Shown here: positions 28,670 to 38,396 of the stretch, one piece after another
Layout: every line of letters begins with the position of its first letter
Position numbering within the stretch: the first letter of the stretch is position 1
Assembly: GCF_018732085.1 (NCBI RefSeq)
Contig: NZ_CP076103.1
Coordinates: 3,782,001-3,846,000, forward strand
Source of the DNA: Lysobacter capsici
Lineage (GTDB): Bacteria > Pseudomonadota > Gammaproteobacteria > Xanthomonadales > Xanthomonadaceae
DNA: 64,000 nt
Reading direction: 5' to 3'
Translations under genes and position numbers: made by a program
The notes under the pieces: generated by a model
The model's database searches: none
What the model saw: the letters and a program-made list of their open reading frames with translations, nothing else
Told to the model about the DNA's origin: nothing

Positions 28670-29413
28670 TCAGTTGCGGGCGCCGCGCCAGGCCGCCAGC
28701 AGCGCGGTCCACGGCGACAGCGGCCGCGCCGCGTCGCCGCGCTGCAGGCGGGTGTGCGCCAGCGCCGTCCACAGCCGGCGCGGCACGGTCGCGCCGCCGC
28801 GGTCGGGCCATTGCGCCAGCAGTTCGCGGCTCCATTCGGCCGCCGCGCCCTCGCCCGGCCGCGCCATCGCGCGCGCGACCACGCTCAGCGGCACCGCCGC
28901 GTCGCCCTGCAGCACCAGCCGGGCTTCGAGCAACGACGACTGGATCGCCGGGACCGCGGCTTCGGCCAACTGCCCGGGCACCGGTTCGAACAGCGCCGCG
29001 TCGATCGCGCCGATCGCCTCGGCCACCGGCAACAGATGATCGAAGGCTTCGCCGCGATCGCCGGGACGCTCGCGGCTGTCGCGCAGCGCCGGCAGCGCCG
29101 CGGCCAAGGCCTGCCAGGGCGCGGCCTGGCGTTGCAGCGCCAGCCCCAGCGGGTGACGCCGGCGGCCCTGGCGCCAGCCTTGCAGTTCCTCCATCCACCA
29201 GCCCAGCTTGGCTTCGCCGGGCAAGGCGTCGCTGCCGCCCCAGGCGGCATCGGTGAGCTCCTGTTGCAGCGCCGCCCAGGCCACCGCGGTGGCGCGCTGG
29301 GCGCGCGGCACGAACACTTCGGCCACCGACCATTCCGGCCAGCGCGCGCGCCATTTGCCCGCGAAATCGTGCAGCGCCTGCTCGTCCCCGGCGGGCGCCG
29401 CGGTCGCGCTCAT
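28670..29413 (-). CDS. Squalene/phytoene synthase-like protein lacking Asp-rich motifs
   Basis: A 247-residue helical protein. GEAKLGWWMEELQGW (~58-72), then RRRHPLGLALQ, resembles the 'kL.wWr.el....hPl...l' block of squalene/phytoene synthases. The two Asp-rich substrate motifs of real synthases are not recognisable, so a prenyl-transfer activity is unlikely; the protein may be a scaffold, like other pseudo-members of the family. It overlaps gph (ATGA at 29410-29413) and so belongs to the ubiG-gph operon, which hints at a quinone-related role (inference). It is annotated 'phytoene synthase' in related genomes as far as I recall. Confidence 0.65.
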   Translation of the reverse strand: MSATAAPAGDEQALHDFAGKWRARWPEWSVAEVFVPRAQRATAVAWAALQQELTDAAWGGSDALPGEAKLGWWMEELQGWRQGRRRHPLGLALQRQAAPWQALAAALPALRDSRERPGDRGEAFDHLLPVAEAIGAIDAALFEPVPGQLAEAAVPAIQSSLLEARLVLQGDAAVPLSVVARAMARPGEGAAAEWSRELLAQWPDRGGATVPRRLWTALAHTRLQRGDAARPLSPWTALLAAWRGARN

Positions 29414-30108
29414 CGCGTCGCCGGCCATGCGCCTGCCTCGATCAGCTCCGACGGCGCGTCGATCAGGACATCGCCCTGCCACGCGATCGGGTCGTCCTCG
29501 GCCAGCCGATACCCCCACAGCGCGACCACCGAGGCCATGCCGGCGGCGCGCGCGGCGAGGATGTCGCGTTCGTCGTCGCCGACGTACACGCAATCGGCCG
29601 GATCGACGCCGATCTGCTGCGCGGCGACGGTCAGCGGCAGCGGATCGGGCTTGCGCACCGCCAGGGTGTCGCCGCCGATCAGCACCGCGCACCGGGTTTC
29701 CCAGCCCAGCAGCGGCATCAGCTTGCGCGCCAGGTATTCGGGTTTGTTGGTGACGATGCCCCACGGCCGGCCCGCGGCTTCCAGCGCCGCCAGCATCGGT
29801 TCGACCCCGTCGAACGGGGCGCCGTGCAGGCCGAGCTCGCGTTCGTACAGGTCGAGGAACTCTTGCACCCAGCCGTCGCGCTCGCTCGCCTCGACGTGCG
29901 GGAAGGCCGCGCCGATCATCGCCCGCGAGCCCTTCGACACGTGCGCGCGCAAGTCGTCGAGCGGCATCGGGCCGAGCCCGTGCTGCGCGCGCATGAGGTT
30001 GGCGACCGCGAGCATGTCCGGCGCGCTGTCGAGCAAGGTGCCGTCCAGGTCGAACAGCACCGCCTTGGGAAACGCCTGCGCCGCTTCGGCCGCTATCGCC
30101 GCGCTCAT
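29410..30108 (-). CDS. gph: HAD-family phosphoglycolate phosphatase
   Basis: A 232-residue HAD hydrolase that most likely dephosphorylates 2-phosphoglycolate. Motif I is [19 protein letters not shown] (~14-32), motif [14 protein letters not shown] (~109, T), motif [11 protein letters not shown] (~146, K), and motif [20 protein letters not shown] (~165). The start ATG at 30108 overlaps the ubiG stop. In xanthomonads gph lies beside ubiG in the same order, and removal of a phosphorylated side product could be its contribution, but that is inference. Some related HAD enzymes act on other sugars. Confidence 0.87.
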   Translation of the reverse strand: MSAAIAAEAAQAFPKAVLFDLDGTLLDSAPDMLAVANLMRAQHGLGPMPLDDLRAHVSKGSRAMIGAAFPHVEASERDGWVQEFLDLYERELGLHGAPFDGVEPMLAALEAAGRPWGIVTNKPEYLARKLMPLLGWETRCAVLIGGDTLAVRKPDPLPLTVAAQQIGVDPADCVYVGDDERDILAARAAGMASVVALWGYRLAEDDPIAWQGDVLIDAPSELIEAGAWPATR

Positions 30109-30872
30109 GCGCTGAGTTCCGGCTTGAACGCGCAGGCCAGGTAGTTGATTTCGGTGCGCGAGGTGATCCGCGCGGTGTTGCGCCACGGCTCGTACATCAG
30201 GCCGCTGACGTCTTCCAGCTGCAGGCCGGTCTCGCGAAACCACGCGGCCAGTTCGGAGGGCTTGATGAAGTCGCGGTATTGATGGGTGCCCTTGGGCACC
30301 AGCCGGGTCAGGTACTCGGCGCCGACGATGGCCAGCGCGAACGCGGCCGGGGTGCGGTTGAGGGTCGACACGAACAGGCGGCCGCCGGGCTTGAGCAGCT
30401 TCGCGCAAGCGCGCACGATCGCGGTCGGATCGGGCACGTGTTCGAGCATTTCCATGCACGTGATCGCATCGAAACTTTCCGGCCGCTCTTGCGCCAGCGA
30501 TTCGACCGACTGCAGCCGGTAATCCACCGCCACGCCGGTCTCCAGCCGATGCAGCTTGGCGACCTTGATCAACTCGGGCGCCAGGTCGATCGCGCTGACC
30601 TGCGCGCCGGCGCCGGCCAGCGCCTCACTGAGCAGTCCGCCGCCGCAGCCCACGTCGAGCACCTGCGCGCCGCGCAACGCCGCGCGCTGGGCGACATAGT
30701 CCAGGCGCACCGGATTGAGCGCGTGCAGCGGCTTCTGCGGACCTTGCGGGTCCCACCAGCGGTTGGCCAGGGCGCCGAACTTGTCGAGTTCGGCCTGGCT
30801 GAAATTGTCGTGGCTCGCGCCGGTGCCGGACGAATCGCCGGAGGAAGTCGATGCGTTGCTGGCTGCGCTCAT
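30105..30872 (-). CDS. ubiG: Ubiquinone biosynthesis O-methyltransferase
   Basis: Performs both O-methylations of the ubiquinone ring using S-adenosylmethionine. The 255-residue protein has [20 protein letters not shown] (~38-57), the SAM-binding [16 protein letters not shown] (~72-87), [10 protein letters not shown] (~146) and [19 protein letters not shown] (~177-195), plus [11 protein letters not shown] start ATG at 30872 (MSAASN) is chosen; the first ~20 residues are Ser/Gly-rich and poorly conserved. It is the first gene of ubiG-gph-phytoene-synthase-like; the upstream deaminase gene is 160 bp away. Confidence 0.93.
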   Translation of the reverse strand: MSAASNASTSSGDSSGTGASHDNFSQAELDKFGALANRWWDPQGPQKPLHALNPVRLDYVAQRAALRGAQVLDVGCGGGLLSEALAGAGAQVSAIDLAPELIKVAKLHRLETGVAVDYRLQSVESLAQERPESFDAITCMEMLEHVPDPTAIVRACAKLLKPGGRLFVSTLNRTPAAFALAIVGAEYLTRLVPKGTHQYRDFIKPSELAAWFRETGLQLEDVSGLMYEPWRNTARITSRTEINYLACAFKPELSA

Positions 30873-31032
30873 GAGTCCTGCTCGTGGTGTCCGTCGAGCG
30901 CCTGCGCAGGGGTCGCGCAAGGCGTCGAGGTGGGGTCGATAGTGTGCGGCAAGCGCGTCGGCGGCGGTGTTAACGCGACGCGATGACGCAGCGGCGCGGC
31001 CTGTGTTTTGTGCCGTGTTTCGCGGCCCGCGC

Positions 31033-32373
31033 TCAACGCTTGATCGCGGCGATGCGCTCGCGCCACTGACGCGCGTTGGCGATCAGCGCCGCGGTGTCCA
31101 TGTCGATCAGCCGGCGCTCGCGCAGCTTGGCGCGGCCGGCGATCCACACGTCGCCGACCTGATGCCGGCCGGTCGCGTAGATCAGCTGCGAGACCACGTG
31201 ATGCACCGGCTGGGTCTCGATCTGGCCCAGGTCGACGCAGACCAGGTCGGCCTGCTTGCCGATCTCGATCGAGCCGACCTTGGCGTCGAAGCCCAATGCC
31301 TTGGCCCCGCCCAGGGTCGCCGCGCGCAGCGAGGCGAACGCGTCCAGCGCCGAGGCGTCGTCGGCGACCGCCTTGGCCAGGATCGCCGCGGTGCGGGTTT
31401 CGCCGAACATGTCCAGGTCGTTGTTGCTGGCGCAGCCGTCGGTGCCGATCGCCAGGTTGACCCCGGCGTGGTGCAGCTTGCAGGCCGGGCAGAAGCCCGA
31501 GGCCAGCTTGAGGTTGGATTCGGGGCAATGCACCACGCTCACGCCGCGCTGCGCGCACAACTCGATCTCGGCGTCGGTGAGCTGGGTCATGTGGACCGCG
31601 ATCAGGCGGTCGGTGACCAGGCCCAGGCGGTCCAGCCGCGCCAGCGGGCGCTGGCCGTGCTGCTTGATCGAGTCGGCGATTTCCTGCGCGGTCTCGTGGG
31701 TGTGCAGGTGCACCGGCAGGTCGAGCTGATCGGCCAGCATGCGCACGCGTTCGAAGTTGGCGTCGCTGACCGTGTAGGGCGCATGCGGCGCGAACGCGGT
31801 CGCGACCAGCGCGTCGTCGCGCCACAGGTCGTGGACCTCGCCGGCGCGGTCGAAGTATTCGTCGGAGGTCTTGGCCCAGGCGGTCGGGAAATCGATCACC
31901 GGCAGGCCGACCCGGGCGCGGAAGCCGTGGCGCTTGTACACCGCGGCCTGCACGTCGGGGAAGAAGTAGTTCTCGTTGGCGCAGGTGGTGCCGCCGCGCA
32001 GCATCTCGGCGATCGCCAGGGTGATGCCGTCCTCGACGAACTGCGGCCCGATCACCGCCGCCTCGACCGGCCAGATGTGGCCTTGCAGCCATTCCATCAG
32101 CGGCAGGTCGTCGGCGATCCCGCGCAGCAGGGTCATCGGGTTGTGGGTGTGGGCGTTGACCAGGCCCGGGATCAGCGCCGACTCGGGACGGCTGACGGTT
32201 TCCGCGGCGGCGTAGCGCGCGCGGGCGTCGGCGATCGGCAGGAGGTCGACGATGACGCCGGCCTTGACCGCGACGGCGTGGTCTTCGAGCACGACCGCAT
32301 GCGGTTCGACCGGTACCACCCAGCCTGCCTCGATCAACAGGTCGCAGGGAACAGGGGCGTTCTCGGTCATCAT
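31033..32373 (-). CDS. mtaD: Methylthioadenosine/S-adenosylhomocysteine deaminase-like amidohydrolase
   Basis: A 446-residue TRZ/ATZ amidohydrolase. Metal and substrate motifs are visible: [16 protein letters not shown] (~70), [11 protein letters not shown] (~206), [12 protein letters not shown] (~248), [14 protein letters not shown] (~276) and [14 protein letters not shown] (~301). In this superfamily the pattern fits deaminases of 5'-methylthioadenosine and S-adenosylhomocysteine, and being beside a SAM-dependent methyltransferase (ubiG) supports a role in clearing SAH or MTA. The start could be either of two adjacent ATGs (32373 or 32370). The order mtaD-ubiG-gph-phytoene synthase-like is known from xanthomonads from memory. 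Confidence 0.85.
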   Translation of the reverse strand: MMTENAPVPCDLLIEAGWVVPVEPHAVVLEDHAVAVKAGVIVDLLPIADARARYAAAETVSRPESALIPGLVNAHTHNPMTLLRGIADDLPLMEWLQGHIWPVEAAVIGPQFVEDGITLAIAEMLRGGTTCANENYFFPDVQAAVYKRHGFRARVGLPVIDFPTAWAKTSDEYFDRAGEVHDLWRDDALVATAFAPHAPYTVSDANFERVRMLADQLDLPVHLHTHETAQEIADSIKQHGQRPLARLDRLGLVTDRLIAVHMTQLTDAEIELCAQRGVSVVHCPESNLKLASGFCPACKLHHAGVNLAIGTDGCASNNDLDMFGETRTAAILAKAVADDASALDAFASLRAATLGGAKALGFDAKVGSIEIGKQADLVCVDLGQIETQPVHHVVSQLIYATGRHQVGDVWIAGRAKLRERRLIDMDTAALIANARQWRERIAAIKR

Positions 32374-32685
32374 GCGCGTCTCGATGCGGGTGTAAGGAAG
32401 CCCGGCGCGTGGCGCGGGCGGACCGGCGATCAAGCTGGCATGCGCCGGTTACTGCTGGGCGACGCCGGGAGTGTGATTCGCGGCGGCGCGGGTAAAGCCG
32501 GTGGTTCGAAGCGAAGGCATTGCGTCGGGTCTGCGGATGTCGCGCTCGCCCGGCCCGGGCTGGTCGCCCGGGCGTTCGCGCAAGCGCGAGCCGGTGGCTC
32601 GCAAGCGCTTGCGCTCACCCCTCGCTTTCGCGGGGATGACGCATCGGCAAAGCCGTGGCCGCCAAAGCGGCCACGGGCCGATGCG
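32374..32685. other. Gap between mtaD and efp with hairpins
   Basis: The 312 bp include a short palindrome of CCGTGGCCGC-CAAA-GCGGCCACGG at ~32653-32677, about 10-30 bases after the efp stop. It can serve as an efp terminator on the minus strand, although the T run is weak. The mtaD promoter should lie near 32380-32450. No gene is supported. Confidence 0.45.
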
Positions 32686-33252
32686 TCACTTCACGCGGCT
32701 GACGTACTCGCCCGAACGGGTGTCGACCTTGATGGTCTCGTCCTGGCCGACGAACAGCGGCACGCGCACGACCGCGCCGGTTTCCAGGGTCGCCGGCTTG
32801 CCGCCGCCGCCGGAGGTATCGCCGCGCACGCCCGGGTCGGTCTCGGTGATCTTGAGCTCGACGAAGTTCGGCGGCTGGACTGCGATCGGCACGCCGTTCC
32901 ACAGCGTCACCACGCACTCTTCCTCGCCCTTGAGCCACTTCTCCGCGCCGCCCATGCCGGCCTTGTCGGACTGCACCTGCTCGAACGATTCCTGGTTCAT
33001 GAAATGCCAGTACTCGCCGTCGGAGTACAGGTACTGCATGTCGGTGTCGACCACGTCGGCCTGCTCGACGTTGTCGGTGGCCTTCATGGTCATTTCGACC
33101 ACGCGGCCGGACTTGATGCTGCGGTACTTGATGCGGGTGAACGCCTGGCCCTTGCCCGGCTTGACGTACTCAGTCTCGGTGATGATGCACGGGTCGTTGT
33201 TGACCAGGATCTTCTGTCCGGTCTTGACGTCGTTCATGCCTAGGCTGGCCAT
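32686..33252 (-). CDS. efp: Elongation factor P
   Basis: Relieves ribosomes stalled on polyproline. The 188 residues start [20 protein letters not shown] and contain the modification loop [13 protein letters not shown] with the lysine (~33) that receives beta-lysine, and [20 protein letters not shown] (~137). A family-typical ATG at 33252 is used. epmB, which makes the beta-lysine, is divergently transcribed 291 bp away, while epmA is not in the window. The intergenic region between them contains both promoters. Confidence 0.96.
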   Translation of the reverse strand: MASLGMNDVKTGQKILVNNDPCIITETEYVKPGKGQAFTRIKYRSIKSGRVVEMTMKATDNVEQADVVDTDMQYLYSDGEYWHFMNQESFEQVQSDKAGMGGAEKWLKGEEECVVTLWNGVPIAVQPPNFVELKITETDPGVRGDTSGGGGKPATLETGAVVRVPLFVGQDETIKVDTRSGEYVSRVK

Positions 33253-33543
33253 GCTGAAACTCCTGCGAAATGAAAGTATTGAGGCGATGAGGGTGCCGGT
33301 GGTCCGCGACCGTGGGGTCCGCAGGCTGCCGCTGGCCGTCGTGGCGGCGCCGCCCGGACCGGCCTGCGGCTGCGCGACGGGGTCGGTGGAGCGCCGGGGT
33401 CGGGCTCGCCCGGACCGCCGGATCGGCGACGGAAGGCTAGAATGTCGGGCTGCGCCGGCCCCGTCCGCAGCGGCACTCCGCGTGGTCGGGACCCGGGCGC
33501 CGGAACCCATGACGGCATTCGGAACCCTGAAGGCTAGCCCTGC

Positions 33544-34569
33544 ATGATACCTGCTGCACCACTCGCCTTACACCCGGCCCCCACGGCCGCCGCACCCGCG
33601 CGCTGGCAGGCGTTGTGGCGCGACGCCATCCGCGACCCGCGCGAGCTGCTGGCCCTGCTCGGCCTGGGCGAGGCCGGCCTGGCGATCAGCGACGCGGCCG
33701 CGGCCCAGTTCCCGCTGCGGGTGCCGCGCGGCTTCGTCGCGCGCATGCGCCATGGCGATCCGACCGACCCGTTGCTGCGCCAGGTCCTGCCGCTGGACGA
33801 CGAGATGCGGCCGATGCCGGGCTTCAGCCTGGACGCGGTCGGCGACGGCGCGGCCAAGGCCGGCGCCGGGGTGATCCGCAAGTACCGCGGCCGCGCCCTG
33901 CTGATCGCGACCGGCAGTTGCGCGGTCCATTGCCGCTACTGCTTCCGCCGCCACTTTCCCTATGCCGAGGAAACCGCCGCGGCGGCCGGCTGGCGCGAGG
34001 CGGTGGCGGCGATCGCCGCCGATCCGGATATCGACGAGGTGATCCTGTCGGGCGGCGATCCGTGGTCGCTCGCCACCCCCAAGCTGGCCGAACTCAGCCA
34101 CGCCCTGGCCCAGGTCGGGCACCTCAAGCGCCTGCGCATCCACACCCGCCTGCCGGTGGTACTGCCCGAGCGGGTCGACGCCGCCCTGACCCAATGGCTG
34201 CGCGCCCTGCCGTGGCCGGTGGCGATCGTGCTGCATGCCAATCACGCCAACGAATTCGACGCCGACGTCGACGCCGCGATGCAGCGCCTGCGCGCAAGCG
34301 GCGCCACCTTGCTCAATCAGGCGGTACTGCTGCGTGGGGTCAACGACAGCGTCGAGGCATTGGCCGCGCTGAGCGAGCGCAGCTACGCCGCCGGCGTGCT
34401 GCCCTACTACCTGCATCAGCTCGATCGCGTGCACGGCTCGGCCCATTTCGAAATCGGCGACGACGCCGCGCGCGCGCTGCATCGCCGGCTCGCCGCGCGC
34501 ATCTCCGGCTACCTCGTGCCCAAGCTGGTGCGAGAAGTGGCAGGCGACCCGGGCAAGCGTCCGTTGTAA
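33544..34569 (+). CDS. epmB: EF-P beta-lysylation protein EpmB (lysine 2,3-aminomutase-like)
   Basis: A 341-residue radical SAM protein that converts alpha-lysine to beta-lysine for modifying EF-P. The Fe-S motif [20 protein letters not shown] (~123-142, CxxxCxxC) is complete, followed by [18 protein letters not shown] (~165), [17 protein letters not shown] (~198) and [17 protein letters not shown] (~283). The N-terminal ~60 residues ([17 protein letters not shown]) resemble E. coli EpmB. It faces away from efp, so the pair could share regulation. Start ATG at 33544. Confidence 0.94.
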   Translation: MIPAAPLALHPAPTAAAPARWQALWRDAIRDPRELLALLGLGEAGLAISDAAAAQFPLRVPRGFVARMRHGDPTDPLLRQVLPLDDEMRPMPGFSLDAVGDGAAKAGAGVIRKYRGRALLIATGSCAVHCRYCFRRHFPYAEETAAAAGWREAVAAIAADPDIDEVILSGGDPWSLATPKLAELSHALAQVGHLKRLRIHTRLPVVLPERVDAALTQWLRALPWPVAIVLHANHANEFDADVDAAMQRLRASGATLLNQAVLLRGVNDSVEALAALSERSYAAGVLPYYLHQLDRVHGSAHFEIGDDAARALHRRLAARISGYLVPKLVREVAGDPGKRPL

Positions 34570-34751
34570 GGTTGTAATCTGTCTGGGGTTTGATCGGGGG
34601 CGTGGTCCGATGACCGCACGCGGGCGCAAGCACATGCGCCGGCAAAGCGCATCGGCCGCGTGATCGAACCCAACAACGGGTCACACATTTTCGTCCTTAC
34701 ATGGACGAGGCCGGCGCTTCGTGTCATAAAACCGGCCCACGGAGGTGGTCA

Positions 34752-36842
34752 ATGCAATTCGGCAAAGACATGGTGTTGCGCTTGCTGATCGTCGACGACA
34801 GCGTCGAGGCGGCCGAAGCCATCGTCAGCGCGCTGCGCAACAGCGGCATCGCGGTACGGCCCACGCGGCCGGAAAACGAACAGGAACTGACCGCACTGAT
34901 CCTGCAGCATCCGCCGGATCTGGTGCTGGCCGCGCGCAATTCGCGCAACGTCTCGATGCACAAGCTGATGCAGAGCGTCGACGCCAGCGGCAAGGACCTG
35001 CCGGTGCTGGTGCTGATGGAGACCGTCGACGAAGCCGCCCTGCTCGCGGTGATGGAGATCGGCGCGCGCGGCGTGGTCCTGCGCTCCAACATCGTGCATC
35101 TGCAGAACGTGGTCCGCGCCGAATGGGCCGACCTGGAAGCGCGCCGCTCGCTGCGCCGCCTGGAAGCCCAGGTGCGCGAGACCGAGCGCCGCTGCGACGC
35201 GCTGATCGATTCCTCGCGCGATCCGATCGCCTACATCCACGAAGGCATGCACATCCGCGCCAATGCCGCGTACCTGGAGATCTTCGGCTTCGAATCGTTC
35301 GAGGACATCGAGGGCATGTCCCTGCTCGATCTGGTCGCGCCCGGCCAGGTCGACGGCTTCAAGCAATTGCTCAAGCAGCTCAGCAAGGGCGACGCGCCGC
35401 CGCCGAGCTACGAGACCCAGGCCCGCGCGCTCGACGGCAACGCCTTCCCGGCTGTCATGGAATTCACCGCGGCCACCTATGAAGGCGAGCAATGCCTGCA
35501 GGTGGTGCTGCGCCGCCAGGAGATCGATCCGGAACTGGCGCGCGAAGTCGAAGCGATGCGCCAGCGCGATCAGGTCACCGGCCTGTTCAACCGCGCGACC
35601 TTCCTGCGCTCGCTCGAGGACGCGGTCGCCGACGCGGCGCAGAACTCGGCCCATCACGGCCTGCTGCTGATCGAGCCCGATCATTACAACCAGTTGCTGC
35701 AGGAAATCGGCCTGGACCAAGCCGACCAGCTGATCAAGGCCTGCGGCGAGCGCCTGCGCGAGGCGATCGGCCCGGACGACGTGGCCGCGCGCTTCGGCGA
35801 GCACCAGTTCGCGGTGCTGACCCTACACAGCGATCACTCCCACACCTCCGAGCTGGCCGACAAGCTGCGCGAAGCCTTCGCCGGGCGGGTGCTGGAAACC
35901 GACCACCTCTCGCTCAGCGCCACCGCCAGCGTCGGCGGCGTGCAGATCGGCGAGAAGATCGCCAGCGTCACCGCCGTGCTCGGCAAGGCCAGCCAGTGCC
36001 TGCAGTCGGCCAGCGACATCGGCGGCAACCGCACCGAACTGTTCGATCCCGGCGCGGTCGATCGCGCCGAGGAAGAGCGCATCGCCGCCTGGGTCGCGCG
36101 CATCCGCGACGCGCTCGATGCCGACCGCTTCGTCATGAACTACCAGCCGCTGATCAACCTGCACGGCGAACCGATCGAGATGTACGAGGCCTACCTGCGC
36201 ATGCAGAGCCTGGGCCCGGACGACAGCAGCGAGCTGGTGCAGCCGCTGTCGTTCCTGCAGATCGCCGAAGAACACGGCCTGCTGTGGGAAATCGACCGCT
36301 GGGTCGTGGGCAAGGCGATCCAGGTGATCGGCGAGCGCATGCGCCAGGGCCGCCAGACCACCTTGCTGGTCAAGATCACCCAGGCCTCGCTGCAGGACGA
36401 AAGCCTGCAACAGCACATCGTCGAGCAACTGGCCAAGCACGGCGCCGACGGTAAGCTGCTGGTGCTGCAGTTGTCCGAATCCAAGGTGTTCACCAACCTG
36501 CGCGCGGCGCAGGAGTTCCAGTCGCGCGTCTACCACTACGGCGTGCGCGTGGGCCTGGAGCAGTTCGGCGCCGGCCTCAACTCGTTCCAGTTGCTGACCC
36601 ACTTCGATGCGGCCTTCCTCAAGATCGACCGCAGCTACATGGAAGACCTCACCTCCAACCCCGACCACCAGCAGCGCGTGCGCGAGATCGCCGAAAAAGC
36701 CCGCGAACTGGGCCGCCAGACCGTGGCCGAATTCGTCCAGGACGCGGCCAGCATGAGCCTGCTGTTCGCCGCCGGCATCGACTACGCCCAGGGCCACTTC
36801 CTGGCCGCGGCGGGGCCGGAGATGGATTACGACTTCCAGTGA
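34752..36842 (+). CDS. fimX: FimX-like c-di-GMP effector with degenerate GGDEF and EAL domains
   Basis: A 696-residue protein with a receiver-like domain (~1-120, LRLLIVDDSVEAAEAIVSAL), a PAS domain (~150-250), a GGDEF domain (~265-430) and an EAL domain (~440-690). The GGDEF loop reads RFGEHQFAVL instead of GGDEF, and the EAL motif reads MYEAYLRMQS, so neither synthesis nor hydrolysis of c-di-GMP is expected. This matches FimX, which binds c-di-GMP through its EAL domain and controls type IV pilus assembly. The start ATG at 34752 has GGAGGT upstream. No pil gene is close by. Confidence 0.88.
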   Translation: MQFGKDMVLRLLIVDDSVEAAEAIVSALRNSGIAVRPTRPENEQELTALILQHPPDLVLAARNSRNVSMHKLMQSVDASGKDLPVLVLMETVDEAALLAVMEIGARGVVLRSNIVHLQNVVRAEWADLEARRSLRRLEAQVRETERRCDALIDSSRDPIAYIHEGMHIRANAAYLEIFGFESFEDIEGMSLLDLVAPGQVDGFKQLLKQLSKGDAPPPSYETQARALDGNAFPAVMEFTAATYEGEQCLQVVLRRQEIDPELAREVEAMRQRDQVTGLFNRATFLRSLEDAVADAAQNSAHHGLLLIEPDHYNQLLQEIGLDQADQLIKACGERLREAIGPDDVAARFGEHQFAVLTLHSDHSHTSELADKLREAFAGRVLETDHLSLSATASVGGVQIGEKIASVTAVLGKASQCLQSASDIGGNRTELFDPGAVDRAEEERIAAWVARIRDALDADRFVMNYQPLINLHGEPIEMYEAYLRMQSLGPDDSSELVQPLSFLQIAEEHGLLWEIDRWVVGKAIQVIGERMRQGRQTTLLVKITQASLQDESLQQHIVEQLAKHGADGKLLVLQLSESKVFTNLRAAQEFQSRVYHYGVRVGLEQFGAGLNSFQLLTHFDAAFLKIDRSYMEDLTSNPDHQQRVREIAEKARELGRQTVAEFVQDAASMSLLFAAGIDYAQGHFLAAAGPEMDYDFQ

Positions 36843-36845
36843 GGC

Positions 36846-36955
36846 GGGGATTCGGGATTGGAGATTGGGGATTTGTGATTCGTGATTCGGGATTGGGGAT
36901 TCGGGGTAAAGCCGGGAATCGGGAATCGGGAATCGGGAATCGGGAATCGGGAAAG
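36846..36955. repeat. GATTCGGGATTGGGG direct repeat after fimX
   Basis: Short units (GATTCGGGATT, GGAATCGGGAATCGGGAATC) repeat about fifteen times starting three bases after the fimX stop codon. The same family is at 41892-41949 and, as inverted pairs, at 13712, 14867 and 45236. The end ATCGGGAA(A)GG runs into the terminator module described under the findings. Confidence 0.8.
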
Positions 36956-36971
36956 GCTAAAACCTCGGCAA

Positions 36972-37001
36972 CAAAAAACCCGCCGACCGGCGGGTTTTTT
37001 G
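36972..37001 (+). terminator. Rho-independent terminator of fimX
   Basis: AAAAAACCCGCC-GACC-GGCGGGTTTTTT (stem of 6 GC pairs plus 6 A-T pairs) lies 130 bp past the fimX stop. It is symmetrical and could also work in the opposite direction. Confidence 0.85.
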
Positions 37002-37021
37002 TATTCGCTTCGTAGGCCGCG

Positions 37022-37116
37022 TTTGCGACTGTAGGAGCGGCGCGAGCCGCGACCGCGAATCCACGCCGACGACGTAATTGCGAATTCGCGGTCGCGGCTC
37101 GCGCCGCTCCTACAGT
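37022..37116. repeat. REP pair after the fimX terminator
   Basis: The unit CTGTAGGAGCGGCGCGAGCC-GCGACCGCGAATC stands at ~37029-37061 and its inverse, GATTCGCGGTCGCGGCTCGC-GCCGCTCCTACAG, at ~37081-37114. The pair resembles the one at 42025-42115 in order, spacing and surroundings, and belongs to the family of 2596-2679. Confidence 0.8.
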
Positions 37117-37179
37117 TTGAAACGAGACAGCCCGGCCAATCAGGAGCTCATGCGTTTTGCTTCGGAATTCGCACTCGCC

Positions 37180-37213
37180 AACGAAAAAGCCGCCATCTGG
37201 CGGCTTTTTCGTT
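37180..37213 (-). terminator. Bidirectional terminator downstream of htpX
   Basis: AACGAAAAAGCCGCCA-TC-TGGCGGCTTTTTCGTT is perfectly palindromic (16-bp arms). It lies about 90 bases past the htpX stop. A copy of the CCCCCTTT...GGGGGATTTGC repeat (37247-37290) sits between. Confidence 0.8.
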
Positions 37214-37246
37214 GCACCCCGGCTCTTCGTTAAACCCCTGCTCTTG

Positions 37247-37290
37247 CTGTTCCCCCCTTTGAAAAAGGGGGCCAGGGGGGATTTGCTCTT
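37247..37290. repeat. C5TTT/GGGGG palindromic element
   Basis: TTCCCCCCTTTGAAAAAGGG followed by GGCCAGGGGGGATTTGC is a copy of the element at 8095-8140, also flanked by GCTCTTGCTGTT and GCTCTTGCTCC. It lies ten bases after the htpX stop on the minus strand. Confidence 0.75.
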
Positions 37291-37299
37291 GCTCCTGTC

Positions 37300-38220
37300 T
37301 CAGCGCGTAACCACGCGCCCCGAACCACGCACCGGCTCATCGACCGCATTCTGCAGCGCCGCGATACGCTCCTCCAACGGCGGATGGCTGCGCATCAGAC
37401 GCGACAGACCATGGCCGACCGCGCCGCTGATGCCGAACGCCTGCACCTGCTTGGGCAGCGTGCTTTCGCCATAGGTCTGGGACAGACGTTTCAGCGCCGC
37501 GATCATCTTCGGCCGGCCGGCCAGACGCGCGCCGCCCGCATCGGCGCGGAATTCGCGATAACGCGAGAACGCCATCGCGATCATGCTCGCGAGCAGGCCG
37601 AACACGATGTCGAGCACGAACACGGTCACGAAGTAGAACAAGCCCGGGCCGCGCGATTCGCGGCCGCCGCTCATCATCGCGTCGATCCAGCCGCCGACCA
37701 CGCGCGCGGCGACCAGCACGAAGGTGTTGAGCACGCCCTGGATCAGCGCCATGGTCACCATGTCGCCGTTGGCGACGTGGCTGACCTCGTGGGCGAGCAC
37801 CGCCTCGGCCTCGTCCCGGGTCATCGCGCGCAGCAGCCCGGTCGACACCGCGACCAGCGAATTGTTGCGATTGGCGCCGGTGGCGAAGGCGTTGATTTCC
37901 GGCGCATCGTAGATCGCGACCTCGGGCATGCCGATGCCGGCGGCCTGCGCCTGCGCGCGCACGGTCGCCAGCAGCCATTGCTCGTCGGCGTTGCGCGGCT
38001 GGGTGATGACGTAGGCGCCGGTGGTGCGCTTGGCGATCCACTTGGAGCTCAGCAGCGAAATCAGCGAGCCGCCGAAACCGAACACCGCGGCCATCACCAG
38101 GATCGCGCCGTTGTTGCCCAGGCGGATGCCGAAAACGTTCTGCAGCACCGACATCACGATGCCGAGCAGGATCAGCACGGCCAGATTGGTGGCGAGGAAA
38201 AGCGCTATGCGTTTGAACAT
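37300..38220 (-). CDS. htpX: Membrane zinc protease HtpX
   Basis: An inner-membrane M48 protease that degrades misfolded membrane proteins. The 306 residues show four hydrophobic segments (first two near 6-60, the last pair near 155-215) and the zinc motif [15 protein letters not shown] (~141) with the distal glutamate in [15 protein letters not shown] (~235). Start ATG at 38220. The gene faces away from gluQ across 176 bp. In E. coli it is sigma-32 and Cpx-controlled; the sequence does not show a promoter I can assign. Confidence 0.95.
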   Translation of the reverse strand: MFKRIALFLATNLAVLILLGIVMSVLQNVFGIRLGNNGAILVMAAVFGFGGSLISLLSSKWIAKRTTGAYVITQPRNADEQWLLATVRAQAQAAGIGMPEVAIYDAPEINAFATGANRNNSLVAVSTGLLRAMTRDEAEAVLAHEVSHVANGDMVTMALIQGVLNTFVLVAARVVGGWIDAMMSGGRESRGPGLFYFVTVFVLDIVFGLLASMIAMAFSRYREFRADAGGARLAGRPKMIAALKRLSQTYGESTLPKQVQAFGISGAVGHGLSRLMRSHPPLEERIAALQNAVDEPVRGSGRVVTR

Positions 38221-38396
38221 GGTCGTGGCTTGCTTGTCGTACCGCGCACCGCGCGCGGCTTCAGGCGAACCTCCGTGTCCGGTTTTCGTGTCCAGTGGCG
38301 GCGTATTCGCCGCGTCGTCAGCTGTAAATGTGGCGAAGCGGCCGTTAATTCAACGAGAATCGCCACCACCCACACCGCCGCCCGAGCCTTCGTTCA

